From Megachile rotundata (taxonomy: Eukaryota > Arthropoda > Insecta > Hymenoptera > Megachilidae), in NCBI RefSeq assembly GCF_050947335.1, contig NC_134997.1, positions 8,060,001-8,124,000 on the forward strand: DNA of 64,000 nucleotides, read 5' to 3'. The first letter of the stretch is position 1. Every line of letters begins with the position of its first letter. The notes beneath the pieces were generated by a model. It had not been told where the DNA came from. It saw only the letters and a program-made list of their open reading frames with translations, and made no database searches. The translations under genes were made by a program, and so were the position numbers. Positions 25,401-40,400 of this stretch are shown here, piece by piece.

Positions 25401-28400
25401 AAGAAAACTGCTCGGGAAAAGCGTGTAAACTAATTCGGAAAAACTGGTCGGATACGGTTGGAGCAGCAAGAAAGCAGCTTTCATGTTCGGTCTCTCGAAG
25501 CTCGGCTCGCGAAGACGCTTTATGGAAAAAGTTTTTAATATTCTCTTCTCCGCCGCTTCTCTTTTGCACCAGGATCTGCTAGGGAAAAAACGAAGACAGG
25601 ATATAATGACCAGAGGGCACAGGTGGATATGATTTTCACTGATAGAATCTGCATACTGTCTTCTTCTCTCCCCGGAAACGTTCGCCGCGGAAGAAAGGGA
25701 CGCGATGAAAAAGAAATTTCCTGTGAAGAGAATAGAAAATGGCGGAGGAAAAGGGGTGAGAGCTCGTGAATACGACGGAATTATCGTTTCTTTCGCGATA
25801 TTAAATTCTCTCGAGGATTTTTGCAACCACTTTCCGGGCTCTTACTGATCTCCTGATTCTTTAGTGGATTTATTTATCTTCCTCTTTCAGTCATTCCCTT
25901 TGTTTAGTTGTTGCGAGTAATTGTTATTTGAAGAGCTTCGGGTACTTTTTCTCCATGCTGGCTTTCTTGCGGGTACGGGAATATTTAACACTAGCTTTAC
26001 GGAGACGACTTTCGACACTGCAGTACGAAAATAATTAAATAGGGGATTTTGTTACACAATTATTCATTACCTTGAGAGATGTTTTTCTTTGTGAATTTGA
26101 GGAGCTGATAATAGGAAGGTTCTGAAAGTTGAAAATGGGGGAATTTTTAAATTTAGGGATTGAAGGATTTGATATAATAATTTGGAAATTTGGAAAAGCG
26201 TAAATTTAGCAAATTTTTAAATACCACATACAAATGTACAAATTAATGACCCTATAAATTTGAAAATTTATAAAATTATAAGCATATAAATTTGCAAATT
26301 AGTACTTCGTAAATTCAGCAATATGTAAATTTACAAATTCATAAGCGTATAAATTTATAAAGTCATAAATAAACAAGTGTATAAATTGTAAATCGATGAA
26401 TGTATAAATATATAAATGAATAAATAATTCGAATGAGCATATCTCCTTATCGTCGGGTTAAAACTCCATTTCGCGATCGAATAATTTCCATCAAAGTTGA
26501 AATAAATTTTCCATAATGCACAGGAAACTAGAGTGCAGTGGAAACTGCTATTAGTACTTTCGCTTAATAAGCCCCAATAAAGTTAATTACAGTGGATAAT
26601 TGTGTTAAAACTTTAATGTAATTACAACGCGACACTCGAGTGAGATTCTGTGCTTCATTAACTTCGCGAAAAGATTCTCCACGAATGTTTGCGTGCTAAC
26701 AAAATACAAAATATTCTCTTGTTATATGTTTATTGCAATAAGGTAAATTAACAATTTTTCTGTAAGGAATATTAGTACTTTTATCGACGACGTAATAATA
26801 TTAATTATATATTGTATATTTTAATTTACAATTTCGAAATTATAATGATATTCTGAGAAAAATTATACGATTTAGATGAAGTTTATATTTTAATAATAGT
26901 AATTAACTAAATAGTAGCTAATATATTTAATTTTAATAATAGTAGTTAATAGGGATAATGAATACACGTCGACAACGTGTTAATTAAAGTTAACATACGT
27001 GGGTCACTGGTGACCCACAACGTTTGTTAACTCTTCAAAAATCTAGGCTGAAACTGCTACTGCGAACAGAGGTGCTTGATATACTTTCACAATGTCGCAC
27101 AGTTAATGATAGTGAACGTGGGTCACTGATGACCCACAATATTCATTAATTGTAAAAAAAATTATAGATGAAGTAATTAGTAAAAATAAGGCTGTTGGTA
27201 TATTCAATCAATGTCGTGCAGTAAATGTTAATAAGCGCGGGCCACGTACAAAGACCATGACCCACAACGTCGTGGGTCACCGGTGGCCCACATTTATTAA
27301 CTGCTCAAAAATGTTAATATTAAGAAATTATTATATTTTCACAACGTAACAGTAAATGTTACTGAATGTGGTCCACGCACATGGGCCACGACCCACAATA
27401 GCATGGGTCACTCGTGACCCACACTCATCAACCCCTCAAAAATTTTTAATGTTAAGAAGTTAGTATTTTTTGCGGCGTGGGCCGTGACCCACAATTGCGT
27501 GGGCCATCGGTGACCCACGATTGCGCGGGTCATCAATGACCCACGCTGTTTATTAACTATTAAGAAAACATAATTTAAGGGTGTAATAGAAAATAAAGGG
27601 GGTTCCTACTCTTCCACAACGCGTTTTAGTAACTATTAACAAACGTGGGTCATCAGTGACCCACGACATTAATTAACTACCGAAAAATTCACAAGTTAAG
27701 AAGTGAAAGGATGTCACGTATTTCCATAACATAGCGTAGTAAATGAAAATAAGCGTGGGTCACTGATGACCCACGTCGTTCATCAACCACCGAACGATTC
27801 ACAACTTAATAGAAAATAAAAAGATGTCATGTATTTCCATAACATAGCGTAGTAAATGAAAATGAGCGTGGGTCACTGATGACCCACGTCGTTCATCAAC
27901 CACCGAAAAATTCATAACTTAATAGAAAATAAAAGGATGTCATGTATTTCCGTAACTCCGCGTAGTAAATGAAAATGAGCGTGGGTCACTGATGACCCAC
28001 GTCGTTCATCAACCACCGAAAGATTCACAACTTAATAGAAAATAAAAGGATGTCATGTATTTCCATAACATAGCGTAGTAAATGAGAATGAGCATGGGTC
28101 ATCGATGACCCACGGCATTCAACTGCTAAAAGCATCCAGGGTTAAGGAACTAATAAGAACAGACGGGGCCAGAGTATTTCCGTAGCGCCATTTAGTAAAT
28201 ACTAAAGTTGTGGGTCAGCAGTGACCCACGTAAGAAGGAACGATGCACTCTCGTCGGCTTGACTCGCGTTGCGAAAGCACGTGACTGCATTGGCAAAATT
28301 AGCATACGCCAGGAACGCGATCCGCCGCCTGGATCGTCAGAAAACGCGAGTTGACAACGCGACAATGAACCACTCGCAAGTACGATGTTTCTTTACGAAT

Positions 28401-31400
28401 AAACGAGCTTCTTATCCGCTCGATCGACGCGGAATTTGTAGAAATTACTCGGATCTTGTCAACTGAGCACGGATGCAGAACAGTGAGTAACTCGTACTTA
28501 ACCTTACTGGTTCTTTGCTCTCGCTGCAACTTAAATTCCATTGTTGTGATTTTCATTGTCATGAAAATAAAATTAACTTAAAAATAGACATAAATTGATG
28601 CTATACAGTGATTTGTGAATTAATCAGCTGTGTTTGAAGTTTGGAACATTTAGTATCGATTGCAAACAGTGTTTGTATTGAAAATAAAGATTTAATGTTA
28701 GTGATACACTTTGAATGCAAACACAAATTGAATAATATTGATCAAGAACACTTTCGGTGCACTGGAAATGAAGATTAATTCAATATTAATTAGAAGCAAT
28801 TTCGGTGTACTGGCAGTGAAGTTAATTTCATATTTGTTAGATATAATTTGGATGTAGTGGAAATGAAAATTAATTTAATATCGATCGGAAACTATGTGGT
28901 GCTTTGATAGTAAGTTATTAATAAATTATAAGATTTGTCAATTAAATTCAATTCGTGTATAGTTTCAACGGTATTATAGCGTTTGAACTCATTAATTGAT
29001 AACAATTGTAATATACTGTTTGAAAACGCATATTTCCGTGTAGCAAGTTATAACATTGTATCATAAACCTTTAAATAGAAGTTGCGTCAAACACTTCATC
29101 TTCTCGACTCGAGATTTAGGAGCCTACTCTTCATTTTAACAAATATAACTCACGTCATGAATTAAAATTTTACACTCAAACGATAGTCCAATTTTAATAA
29201 TCCTTGCATTCGCTAAAACTCGCCATTAATCCTGCTAACATCACCTCCAAAATGCGCCACTTAAAAAAAAGTTAAACGAAAGAGAATTTTTCTTTGTATT
29301 ACACAATTGTAGAACAGTGAAATACCGTAGTTGGTAATTTATTTCGACAAAGCTCGAATTAGTCCAGCCGTGTTTCAAAGTACTCGATTAGGTTTCATTA
29401 ATTGTCCTGAAGGAACGTCACGTAGCCTGAACCTGTAAATTAAAGGTCTTTGGAGTTCTGGGTGCAAAAGCACGACTGTAATCTTGCCAAGTGCGAGCAA
29501 GCGTAATAATATTGTAACTCTGGCTAATTTTAGCGACAATGGAACGGGTTTTTCTACTAACGTGATTACTCCTCGTTGATGCAGCCGAATTATCTATCTC
29601 GCGTTCAGTTGTCGCTGCTGTACCAGAATTCCCTAGACATTTTAGATACAGCGTATTCGTCATTTTTCAGATAATTAAATGTCAACTCTCGGGGGTGGCT
29701 GTTAATTGCACTTTTGGGAAAATCGGTTAAAAAGTGAGTTTATTTTCCAAGTGGGGCTTTTTGTTGTTTAAATGTATTTAATTGCTAAATTATCAAGGTT
29801 GACAATTCTATGTGTAACAGTCTGAATTAATGTGCATAAATATTTTAACTCATAGTAATTATTGAGTAAATAGCAGGCAATGTATTTAATTTTAGTAATA
29901 GTAGTTAATAAGAACATAGAACATACATCGACAATGCGTTAATTAACGATAATATACGTGGGTCATTGGTGACCCACCACGTTTATTAACTGTTCAAAAC
30001 TCTAAGCTGAAACTGATACTGCGAAAAGGTGTTTAATATACCTCCACAATGTAGCACAATTAATAATAACAGACGTGGGTCACTGATGACCCACAATGTT
30101 GACTACCTGCTGAAAAATGATAGATAAAGGAATTAATAAAAACAAAGGTGTTCGTATATTCCTGTAGAGCCGTGTAGTAAATGTTAATAAATTAATGTGG
30201 GCCACGGGTGTGGGTCATGACTCACAATGGCGTGGGTCATCAGTGACCCACATTTGTTTGTTTAAAAATTTTAAGGTTGAGTTAGTATTTTTTCGCAAAG
30301 AGGTATAGTAAATGTTATTGAACATGGGCCATGACCCACGATGGATATCAATGACCCACGCTCATTATATGTTCAAAACATTTAAGGTTGAGTTAGTTCT
30401 TTTTCGCAAAGTGACACACAAATGTTATTGTGCGTGGGTCATCGGTGACCCACGTCATTCGTCCGTTGCTGAGAAAAACAGGTTTAATAGAAAACAAAGG
30501 GGATTTCTATTCTTCCACAACGCATTGTAGTAAATGTCAACGAACGTGGGTCACTGGTGACCCACGCCATTCATTAAAATACTTAAAAACTCAAAAGAGT
30601 CGACTCCTCAAAATAAGCGAACTTTATAATTTTTCTTCACGAAGACACATTAAGAAAAATCTGGAAAATGAATTATATTTCCCCAAAATATAGTAATCTT
30701 TCCCAAACTGAATTTCTTTCAAAATGAAACTCTTAATAAACAAATAACTCACATTTTATATTTAATAAAAAATGCTCAAAGATTCGAGTACGAATGCGAC
30801 CCTTTAACTTTAGCCGGTCTTTTGAATTCGCGCTCGATCGCTATCACAACGAGCGTAAAAACAGGGCGAGCTTTTATGAGACGCGGCGAGCTGAAACGCG
30901 AGTGCACTCGAGAGGGGAAACGTTGTCTCTGGACTGAGCTCTGTTCGTCCCTTCCTTCTCTTTTTTTTTATCTTCTTTTTCCTTTTTTCGATGATTTCAA
31001 GGTGGACAAACGAAACGTTTCCTGCCACGTTTCAACCCGGTCTCTCCTTTGAAATTCTATCTCGTAAAGGATCTAATATTTCCTACGATTTAAACGCAAA
31101 TTTAGTTAAACTTGTCAAATTTTTTAGTTTTATCAATTTATGGGTTTCTTTAATGGGTGAGATAATGAATGAGAAGAATAAGAAAAATTATAAGTATTAT
31201 TCTTTCTGTAGAAAAGTAATTATGAAGGTACACTGCGAGGAACGTTCAAGGAAAAAATAATGGCATATTTTATATGAAGTATTATTAAAATTTTGAGGAA
31301 TTGAAGAATTGAATACTTGAAAAATGGAATAGTTGAATAATTGAAGTTGTATAATTGGATAATTGAATATTTGAATAATTGAGCAACTGTAAACTGAACA

Positions 31401-34400
31401 ATCGAATAATCGAACAACTGAACAACTGAACATTTATGAATTGAAAATTGAAAAATTGAAGAATGAAGAATTAAAGAATTGAAAAATTGGAAAAATGAAA
31501 AAATGAAAAAATGAAAAATTGAGAAATTGAGAAATTGAAAAATTGAGAAATTGAATAATTGAAAAATTGAGACATTGAAAAATTGAGAAATTAAAAAATT
31601 GAAAAATTGAAAAATTGAAAAATTGAAAAATTGAATATTAGGATAATTGAGAATTGAATAATTGAAGAATGGAAAATTAGACGAATGAAAGAATTCTAAT
31701 ACTGAAGAATTTAAGAAGTGAAAATAGGAAATTCGAAAAATTAAAAAATTGAGAAACAGGGAAATCGAGACATCGAGAGATCGAAAGATCAAGAAATCAT
31801 AAAACTGTGAAATTAAAAAAAACGTCCTAAAAAATCATCGCTTATTAACCGCATTTTATCTTCCATAAAACTTACAACCGATTAAAATAAAACTCCGCAT
31901 CCCAAAAATTCCTCCCAAAATACTTTATTCGTACAATATCCAACGCCGAGATTTTGCCAGCACATTACGAAACACACCGAGGAATTTCTCGACTGACCTG
32001 ATAATTTACTCAGGGGCCGTTTCCGTAGTTGAAAGGGGTTGGAAATCCCATAGATTTCCTCTCGAATTTCCTGTCGCGTTTAAGGGAGGAAAGTTTCGCG
32101 ACAGGGCGCCGCTTCGAAATCGCGAGAACCGGCGACACGCGAGCAAATAATTTCGTGAACAGCCCCAGCTGGAAAATAATAGTAATAATAATAATAGAAG
32201 ATGGTCGGTTTCCAGTTCACCTGGAACTTTGCCGGAACTTTAAACGCTTTCGCTTTAAATGCTTAAGCTTATAGGGAACAGAGGCGACGAGAGATTTATG
32301 AGTGGCTCGTTTCACTCGAAGGCTCGAATAACGAAACGCGCCGTCTCGACAACTTGTCAAAATACGAGGTTTGGGGTGGCTCTTTTGGTAACTTGCTAAA
32401 TCAGCGATTTACTACTAGGATTTTGTTACTTGGAGGTTTCGGGGGTTTGAGGGGTTCAGGATTTTAATATTTGGGAAGCTAGGCATTGGAAGGTGTGGGT
32501 ATTTGGGGATGTACGAATTTGGGACTGTAGAAATTTCAAGATTTAGCAATTTGGGAATTTACCTATTTGGGGAGTTGAGAGATTAGGGAGTGAGAGGATT
32601 TGAGGATGTGGAAATTTGGGGATGTAGAAATTTGGGGGTGTTGGAATTCGAGGATGTAGGAATTTGGAAATGTAGCGATTGAACAGTGTAGGAATATCAA
32701 GATTTAGAAATTTGGGAATTTTGGAATTTGGGTTTTTGCTGATTTGGGGGATTAAGAGACTAAAGATTGTGAGGATTTGGGGATGCGGAAATTTGGAGAT
32801 GTGTGAATTTGGGGGTGTTGGAATTCGGGGATGTAGAAATTTGAAAATGTAGGGATTGAGGAGTGTAGGAATATCAAGATTTAGAAATTTGCGAACTTGA
32901 GGATTCGGGAGTTTACCGATTTAGGGGGTTAAGAGATTAGGGAATGTGAGGTTTCAGGGATATGGAGATTTGGGGATGTAGGGATTTGGGGGTGTTGGAA
33001 TTCGGGGATGTAGAAATTTGAAAATGTAGGGACTGAGGAGTGTAGGAATATCAAGGTTTGGGAATTTGGGGACTTGGGGATTTGGAAATTTACCGATTTG
33101 GGGGTTTGAGAGATTTGGGAATGTAGAGATTTGGCAATGTGGAGATTTCAAGATTTGGGAATTAGGGAACTTGAGAATTTGGCAATTTAGCAATTTTGGA
33201 GGGTTAAGAGATTTGGGAATGTAGGGACTTGACAATGTAGAGATTTCAAGATTAAGAACTTGAGGGACTTGAGAATTTGGAAATTTAGCAATTTAGGGGT
33301 TAAGAGATTTGGAAGTGTAGGAATTTAGGGATATAGGAATTTGGCAATATAGAGATTTCAAGGTTTGAGAGTTGGATAATTTGAGAATTTGGGAATTTAG
33401 CAATTTGGAGGTTAAGAGATTTGGAAATATAGAGATTTGTGGATGTAGAGATTTGACAATATAGAGATTTCAAGACTTGAGAATTGGGGAACCTAACTAT
33501 TTAGGAATTTAACCATTTGGAAACGTATGGATTTGGGAATATAGACACTTGAGGATGTAGGTATTTGGAAATATAAAGCCTTCAAGATTGAGAACTTCAG
33601 GACATGAACTTGAGGATGTAGGAATTAGGGGATGTAGGGTATTGGGAATGTACGAATTTGGAGATGTAGCGATTTCAAGATTTAGGCCTTAAGGAACTTG
33701 GAAATTTACCAATTTGAAGGTTAAGAAATTTGGGAATATAGAAATTGGAGGATGTTAAAATTTGAAGATGTAAAATGGATGTAAAATGATGTGGACGTAA
33801 AATGATTTAATAAACGCAAAAATTACCTATTTATTATTATTGACAAGGTCTATATATACTTCTTAAACATTCAGTATGGTCTCCTTTCTGTTTCTGTTGC
33901 CTCTGTTCCCTATGATATTGATTTTACTTATAGAACCTCCACATATACATATCTCCACATATCTCTGTATGTACATATACATACATTTTTAGAGGTTCCT
34001 CAATCATACATAAAGGAGAGCCTCAATATCATCGCACGCTTCAAGAAGTTATATGAAACTTTGGGAAGTCAAATTTTTTTTATTATGATTGGTTCGATTG
34101 ATTGAAGCAACGTTTGTTATTGTATCTAGCTTGCGATGGGGTGGTCCGAATAGCTTCAAATATTTTCGCTATTTTTAAACACGTTCTTCGCGCCTTTACG
34201 ACCACACATTTTGGCGGGAATGTTTTCCTTCGAATTATTAACACGTTGATTGCCTCACTAAGAAGCAATTTAAAAATTTTATTTGTAGCAGATGTTGCTG
34301 AATGTTATTGTAGTTTTTATGACATTTGGTGTTGATAGTTTTAAGTAGATACAAGTATTTTCGATTCTGTAAGTAAATAAATTTTGAAGTAATACAGGTG

Positions 34401-37400
34401 ATAGATTCATGTGGGAATTTAAGTGACATATGAGTGACATGGCAGCAAATTATTAATTTAGGGGTTGTCCTTAATTTAGTATCCTTAATGTAGTATTTGT
34501 GACATTTGGTACTGACAGTTTAAAGTAGGTGCAAGTATTTTCAGTTGTGTAAGTAAATAAATTTTCAAATAATAAAATGACAGACTCATATGGACCTCTT
34601 CATATTGACATATGGGTGACATGGATGTTAAAATTAATTTAGGGATTATCCTTAATTTAGGGACTGTATAAGGGCAACTTTGGGATTTGCAAGCTTATTT
34701 ATAAAGACACAGCTCTGAAATTAATTTTGGAATTAAACAACATATTGTTGTTTATGCAGGGACATTAAAATTATTAACATGTACTTGTTTTATTCGTTGT
34801 GTCATGAGCTTGAATTTTTAATTGAAATTATGTGACTTCATGATTTACATGTCTATTTGTATAATTTTTCTGATTAAAGGCAGCTAGTCAATTTTAGAAC
34901 TTGACGATTTAGGTATTTGATGATATCTTGTCGTTTCTGTAGAAACAGTAATGTTCATATGTGTTTCTTTCATTCGTTGTGTATGTTTGAATTTTTAGAT
35001 AATATGATTCATTTAATTTTGTTCGTCTATTGGCATAATTTTTTTACTTTAAAGTTTATCAATTGCTGAACTTGAAGATCAAAAAATTTCTTGATATTTC
35101 GTTCTTGTAGAGACATTAGAAATATTAATATGTACTTCATTGATTTGTGGTGTACTTTTGAATTTTTAAATAAAATATATGATTTATTTAATTTGTCTGT
35201 TTATTTGCATAATTTTCGTGGTTAAAAGCTAGTCAATTTTAGAAGTTGAAGATTTAGAAACGTGACGATATTTTGTTGTAGAAATATTAGTACTGGTATG
35301 TACTTGTTTGATTCATTATTATACACAACGAATATGAACATATATCAACTAAATTACAAAAGAACATTTTCTATTCTCTCAAAAAAAAGTAAAATATACC
35401 ATCAATTTTTTCTGGAATAAAAAACAAGCATACATAAAGAACGAATGATTATACATCAATATAGATTTCAAACTTCCTTAGCATCTTCACAATCGACAAA
35501 TTCAGTATTTGCTGTTACTAGTTTGAACAAGTGGTTTGCTAGTTTTAAGAAAGTTGTGTATGCAAGAGTAATCCCTTGGGGCGACTGTTTCATTGACAGA
35601 ATGACGAACGTTCCAGGTAGTCCCTAGTTACTCCCGGGGCTTATAAATCAAAAGATATTTCCTGTTTGGACGTTCCTGAAGACATTTTGTTTCCTTCGTG
35701 CCACCTTCAACGCCATCCCTCTGCAAATTAATCACTACGTTTCATCCAATTATTTATTTCTTCACAGATTAGGTTTATTTCTTAATACAATGCTTTCTGT
35801 TATTCTTATTTTATGTTCTTCAATTTTATCTTTTGACTTATTAATAATTTTGAAATTGTCTTTAATAATTTTATTAGAATTTGATAGCGTTTTTTGACCT
35901 TATCGTTTTAAGTTTAGAAATAGAATAGAAATAGTTTAGTAATAAAATTTAATATCATTTTTAGGTTTAATCAAAATTTAATGAAATCCAAGTGTATTCA
36001 AAATTTAGTAAAATGTTCAAATTTGATAAAAAATAAATAAATTTTAGAATTGTTTAGATTTCAAGGTTTAATTGCTTAATTAAAAATTGTTAGGTTCATT
36101 AAAAATTTAATTTTCAAGTTTATTATAATTAGAATATTTAATTGCAAAGTTGCAAATTTTCAAGTTTGTTCAAAATTTAATATACTTCAAATTTATCCAA
36201 AATTTTATACATTTCTATTTATTAAAATTTCAACGTTTGATTGGAAAAATAAAAATTTACAAATTTATAAAAATGTAATAAGTTTCAAAATTTTTATAAG
36301 ATTAATTAAATTTGAAAAATTTAATAAGTAAAATTTGATAGGACTTATGAAAATTTGTACATTTAATTGCAAAGTAGAAAATGTACAGTTTGATTCAAAA
36401 TTTAATAAAGTTTCAAGTTTATTAAAATTTTAATGTTCAATCGAAAAATTTCAGTCTTTCAAATTTGCTCAAAATTCGTTCTCAAATTTAACACATTAAT
36501 ATTTCAATACTAATTTCATACAAAAAATGTCTAAAATGTACAATAAATTCTTCTACAATTTAACATCTCATTAATATTAACTTTGTACAAAATTTCAAAA
36601 AATTACAGTACACAACTAAAATCAAACCTACTCATCATCCTTCATATTAATTTTCCAAAAAACTTCAAAAACCTACAACTCTAAAATTTACCACACCAAG
36701 GACACAAATAAAATTGCTAAAAGATCTAACTAAAGAAAGACCAAAATCAATCAATGTTAGCAAGCACATGTAGTTCACTATACTCAAAAAAATTTTAAAG
36801 AGTGATAAATCGAGTACGTTTAAATGATTCACCCCGTGACACGTGTATTCCTGGCCATGGAGTTCCACAGAACCCTCGATGACGTCCTCCTCGTGTATGA
36901 CCACGTCAAAATATCCACTTGCATGCCTCTGAATAATTACCATCGCCTGTATTTTTAACCCTGAGGAACCGGGGATGACACCGGTTCACGGAAAACGTTT
37001 GTAAAGTGTCGCGACGTGAAGCTTTCATTGACTCTTTAGTCACGTTCCCATCTTGTTGCTCGTGCACGATCCACGGAAAGCAAGTTGATTTTTCTTTTTC
37101 ACAAAAACCAGTCTGCGTTCGCACGAATATTTGGCTTCAACGATCTCTTTAGACGGTTAACCGACTTCGACGTATATACTCGTTCGTTCAAAACTTTATC
37201 TCCGACTGGTTCATGAATTAGTAATTGAAGTTCAGAAATATGCAATTTTGGAGGAGAGAGAGATTTGAAAATTTTTGAGATTTGAAATTTTTTGAATTTT
37301 GGAATTCTTGGAATTTAGGAAGTTCTTGGAATTCTTAGAATTCTTAGAATTTTAGAAATTTTGGGAATTCTTGGAATTTTTAGTATTTTGAAAATTCTTG

Positions 37401-40400
37401 AAATTTTTGGAATTCTCTGAATTTGTGGAAACTTTGGAGTTTTGGAAACTTTTGGAATTCTTGGAATTCTTGGAATTTAGGGAGTTCTCGGAATTCTTAG
37501 AATTCTTAGAATTATAGAAATTTTGGGAATTCTTGGAATTTTTAGTATTTTGGGAATTCTTGGAATTTTGGTAATTTTGGGAAATTTAGAATTCTGGAAT
37601 ATTAGAATTTTGAAATTCTGGAATTTTTGGAATTCTGAGAATTCTTGAAATTTTTGGAATTCTCTGAATTTGTGGAAACTGTAATTTTGGAAACTTCTGG
37701 AATTCTTGGGATTTTGGAATTCTTGGAATTCTTGGAGTTCTTGGAATTTAGGGAGTTCTTGAAATTCTAAGAATTCTTAGAATTTTAGAAATTTTGGGAA
37801 TTCTTTGAATTTTTAGTATTTTGAGAATTCTTGGAATTTTGGTAATTTGGGGAATTTTAGAATTCTTGGAATTTTGGTAATTTGGGGAATTTTAGAATTC
37901 TTGGAATTTTGGTAATTTGGGGAATTTTAGAATTCTGGAATATTAGAATTTTGAAATTCTGGAATTTTTGGAATTCTGAGAATTCTTGAAATTTTTGGAA
38001 TTCTCTGAATTTGTGGAAACTGGAGTTTTGGAAGCTTTTGGAATTCTTGGAATTTTTGAAATTTTAGGAACTTTGTATCTCATCAAATTCTCAAACTTCC
38101 AAATCCCCAATTTCCCAAATCCCCAATTCCCCAAATCCCCAATTCCCCAAATCCCCAATTCCCCAAATCCCTAATTCCCCAAATCCCTAATTCTCCAAAT
38201 ATCCCCAAATATCTACATCCTCACATTCCTCACATTCACCCCTTGAAATCCTTAAACCCCCAAACCCAGAATTCGCCACCACACCCCTGAAAAAACTCCC
38301 AAACAAAAAACCGCAAAAATTCATAAATTTCCAAGTCGAGAAACACCGGCTCGAGAAAATGGAAAAAAGTAGACTCAGATATGTTGTCTGAATGGTAGAC
38401 TCGTTAACGTTCGCCGTAAATATGGCGCGGGCAAACAGGCGCGAACTTTTCGCAAAGAGTAGCAGCAGAGCGGGGATAGATCAATCAGGGCTGAGCTTAC
38501 GCGATTTCTTGTTTCCTGGCTCAAAGAGAAAACAGCCCACAGGCATCTCGACGGAGGTTCGTTCGTTTGCATCAGGGACGCAATTTCCATTTTTCAAAGG
38601 GCCAACACCGATGGAAACTTGACGAAACCAAATATGCGGCCAGAACGCGCGTGGCTGCTTTGATCAGGGCTTCTTCCCTGTTGGCGGGAAAGACGGCCTC
38701 TCCTCTCCTTTTTCCATACAGATCCCCGAGGTTTAATGTACGTCGTCTCTGTTTATGTACCTCTTCCGGGCTAACGCAATTGCGACCTGGCTAAACATTT
38801 TCTTCCCGTGGTAATAATTAATATATCGCGGCAGAGAGAACAGCTCCGGGCTGCAGGAAGTTCAGGACGATCGTTTTCTTCTGCTTCAACATGAGCGCCT
38901 GGATAATTGCTTGTTTGCAGTGAAATTAATTCTATTCTCGTGAGGCGACTGTTAAGCGAAGTTTATTCACTGTTTCGCGGAATTATACGTCAGAATTTTA
39001 ATTCAACTTTTCAATCTCGTTACAAGTAATATAAAATTTTCTTTTAATTTTATTATTCAATTTCTGTGTTCTTAAGACATATTTTCTTGTTAATTTTATC
39101 TAAGTAAATTCGTCAGTTTCACAATTCTAACAATTCCAATATTCTCCAATTCCATAATTGAGCAATTCCGCAATTCCACAACTCCACGATTTCAAAATTT
39201 CATAGTTCCACAATTCCATAATTCTACGAGCCCGCAATTCTACGATCGTGCAATCCCTCATTTCCACAATTCCAATATTCCCCAATTCCATGATTCCACA
39301 ATTTCACAATTGGCAATTCCGCAATTCCATAACTCCACGATTTAAAATTTCCATAATTCCACAAGCCCACAATTCCACGAGTGTCCAATTCCTCATTTCC
39401 ACAATTCCAATATTTCCCAATTCCATGATTCCACAAACTCACAATTGGCAATTCCGCAATTCCATAACTCCACGATTTAAAAATTCCATAATTCCACAAT
39501 CGCACAATTCCATAATTTCACAAGCCCACAATTCTACGATTGCGCAATTCCTCAATTCCACAATTCTAATATTCCATGATTCCACAATTTCACAATTTCA
39601 TAATTGGCAATTTCGCAATTCCACAAATCTATAATTCTACAATTCTAATATTGCATAACTTCATAATTCCACAAGTGCGCCATTCCACAAAATCCACAAT
39701 TCCACAATTACGCATTTCCTCAATCCACAATTTCACAATTCCATAATTAGCAATTTCGCGATTCCACAAATTCACAATTCCATAATTGAGCAGTTGCTCA
39801 ATTGCTCAATTCCACAACTCCACAATTCTATATTCTCAATATTCCACAATTGCGCAATTCCGAAATTCCAATATTCCATAATTTCACAATTCCACGACTT
39901 CGCAACATCGCAATTCTATAATTGTGCAATTACGCGATTCCAATAAGCCAGAATTTCACAATTTCGCAATTCCATAATTTTATAAATCTATAATTCTGCC
40001 ATTTTTCATTTCGAAAGTTTCACAATTCCACAATTATAAAATTGTAAAATTATAAAATTAAAAAATTGAATTAAAAAATATTAAATGACGAGGAACTTCT
40101 GAAACCTAAATTTTTTAGTTCAGACTTTACAAGGATATTTTCATACCACTAAAGGGTGAAAATCTCTGTGGCATCCTGGCCATCCCTAAACAAATAAAGC
40201 TACGCAATCACGAGATGAAAACGATTTAATAGGATCTAAATAGCCGTCCGTTCGGAAGATCCGAATTTATGAACCTCCGGAAGGATTTAATTTATTTAAA
40301 TTTCCGAGCAGCAGGGGCCTACCTTTAATCCTGATTTACCACGTGGCTTTTCTTCTTGCACGCATATACTCGTCGCGCGGCTTAGGCGCGCTGTTATCAC

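Noticed and set aside
25329..25826. 165-codon minus-strand frame in a GC-richer island
   Set aside because: No homology I recognise, overlapped by frames in other phases on both strands, and no splice or start context.
26998..30570. CRISPR-like interpretation of regularly spaced palindromic repeats
   Set aside because: The intervening 90-odd bases are themselves repeated, there are no cas genes, and the host is an animal with introns. It is a tandem repeat containing a palindrome.
31220..31792. 190-codon minus-strand frame rich in Phe, Ile and Asn
   Set aside because: Translation of the AATTGAAAA array. No domain, and the same type of peptide appears at every such array in the window.
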